Assembly (NCBI RefSeq): GCF_003054325.1
Contig: NZ_QBKU01000001.1
Span: 62,001-126,000 of the forward strand
DNA from: Sulfitobacter mediterraneus
GTDB lineage: Bacteria > Pseudomonadota > Alphaproteobacteria > Rhodobacterales > Rhodobacteraceae
DNA length: 64,000 bases
Direction: 5' to 3'
Position 1 is the first letter of the stretch, and every line of letters begins with the position of its first letter. A program made the position numbers and the translations under genes. This document shows positions 63,637-64,000 of the stretch, in pieces. The notes under the pieces are model-generated. The model searched no databases. It worked only from the letters and a program-made list of their open reading frames with translations, and was not told the DNA's origin.

Positions 63637-63749
63637 TGGGCGTTGAGAGGTTGGTGCGGGCAGGCGCCTCGCCAACCCGGTCAGATCCGGAAGGAAGCAG
63701 CCGTAACGAGTCCCGCTTGGGTCGTTATCAATCTCTCACCAGATGCCCC
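63637..63749 (+). ncRNA. ffs: Signal recognition particle RNA (small 4.5S type)
   Basis: The conserved apical region AGATCCGGAAGGAAGCAGCC (63683-63702) is diagnostic of bacterial SRP RNA. A long stem joins GTTGAGAGGTTG (63642-63653) with CAATCTCTCACC (63729-63740), with outer GGGC/GCCC pairing; ends are approximate. It partners with Ffh (6926-8434). It starts about 30 bases after the CpdB-like gene. Confidence 0.92.
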
Positions 63750-63774
63750 GGCCCAATGGCCGTGCATCTACCGC

Positions 63775-64000
63775 TCATGCCAGAATTTGATCCCAAATCG
63801 CGCGATTCTTGCGCGAAACCGCGCTGAGGTGTCCGACGGCCTTGAGACCATGCGCCTCTGGCGTGATCACGGTCACATCCGCATCGGTTTTCCCGTAATC
63901 CCGGGCCAGCCGCTTCACACAATGCGGCGGCATCATAACGTCATCGTCAAAGGCGATGAATTTGACCTGCGTCTCTGGTTGGTCCCAATGGATCGCAGGC
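63775..64000 (-). CDS. Alpha/beta hydrolase (5' end beyond the window)
   Basis: About 74 C-terminal codons, ending at TGA 63777-63775; the start lies beyond 64000. The segment contains KFIAFDDDVMMPPHC (the acid residue region of a hydrolase triad) and TPEAHGLKAVGH (His at the expected place), followed by KNRAIWDQILA. It resembles the end of serine hydrolases of the S33 peptidase/thioesterase type. The rest and the substrate cannot be judged. Confidence 0.75.
   Translation of the reverse strand, partial: PAIHWDQPETQVKFIAFDDDVMMPPHCVKRLARDYGKTDADVTVITPEAHGLKAVGHLSAVSRKNRAIWDQILA

Overview
The window looks like a chromosomal segment of a marine alphaproteobacterium of the Rhodobacterales (Roseobacter group). 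Reasons: a split F0 ATP synthase operon with a second b-type subunit (b'), a MipZ-type ParA ATPase, a membrane-anchored cytochrome c of the cy/CycM type, a BluB gene, a ClpS gene, TTAA-N7-TTAA sites resembling CtrA boxes, a TRAP transporter, and the GC-rich, densely overlapping gene style of that group. I saw no prophage, insertion sequence, CRISPR array or rRNA operon.

Layout. (1) 1-2463: atpI-atpB-atpE-b'-atpF on the minus strand, cut at the left edge; the F1 genes are not here. (2) 2649-6767: three regulators (two LysR, one ArsR), an EamA exporter, small genes. (3) 6926-15311: a translation/secretion block in which ffh, rpsP, rimM, trmD, rplS and rpmE are interleaved with non-ribosomal genes (NIPSNAP, GNAT, chorismate mutase, BluB, a P-loop sulfotransferase-like protein), many joined by 4-base overlaps; ppk2 and a DUF465 gene lie on the other strand. 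(4) 15391-20059: ABC-F protein with a possible leader peptide, a LOV histidine kinase gene broken by one stop codon, mipZ, an EamA exporter. (5) 20086-42888: an aromatic-compound catabolic island. Rightward: homogentisate 1,2-dioxygenase, fumarylacetoacetase, an atypical metallo-beta-lactamase-fold protein, a small gene, a flavin monooxygenase with a DUF2783 partner, and an orphan Tat-exported binding protein; a divergent MarR regulator precedes them. Leftward: a TRAP transporter, a feruloyl-CoA-synthase-like ligase, benzoate-CoA ligase, an alpha/beta hydrolase, DUF309, boxC, boxB, boxA, a thioesterase, boxR and a stand-alone 3-hydroxyacyl-CoA dehydrogenase C-terminal domain. (6) 43210-64000: a CAT-anticodon tRNA, PAP2, an SDR without its catalytic lysine, rsmC, clpS, HAD, a D,D-carboxypeptidase, LysR, isochorismatase-type hydrolase, the yejABEF peptide importer, cytochrome c, pheA, EEP, SRPBCC, nudC, a CpdB-like phosphoesterase, the SRP RNA gene and a partial alpha/beta hydrolase.

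How it fits together. The island would import aromatic acids through the TRAP system, activate them as CoA thioesters, and open benzoyl-CoA aerobically by the epoxide (Box) route, while the second arm feeds hydroxylated phenylacetate/tyrosine-type carbon through homogentisate. boxD (semialdehyde dehydrogenase) and maleylacetoacetate isomerase are not in the window. Near-palindromes with a TGCGCATTA(T/A)AGTGC-type core lie upstream of the TRAP operon, of the benzoate ligase and of boxC, and are candidate BoxR operators. The most unusual points are these operators, the MBL-fold protein that has lost every ligand specific to the second metal, the interrupted LOV kinase, and paired hairpins repeated between genes in both catabolic arms.
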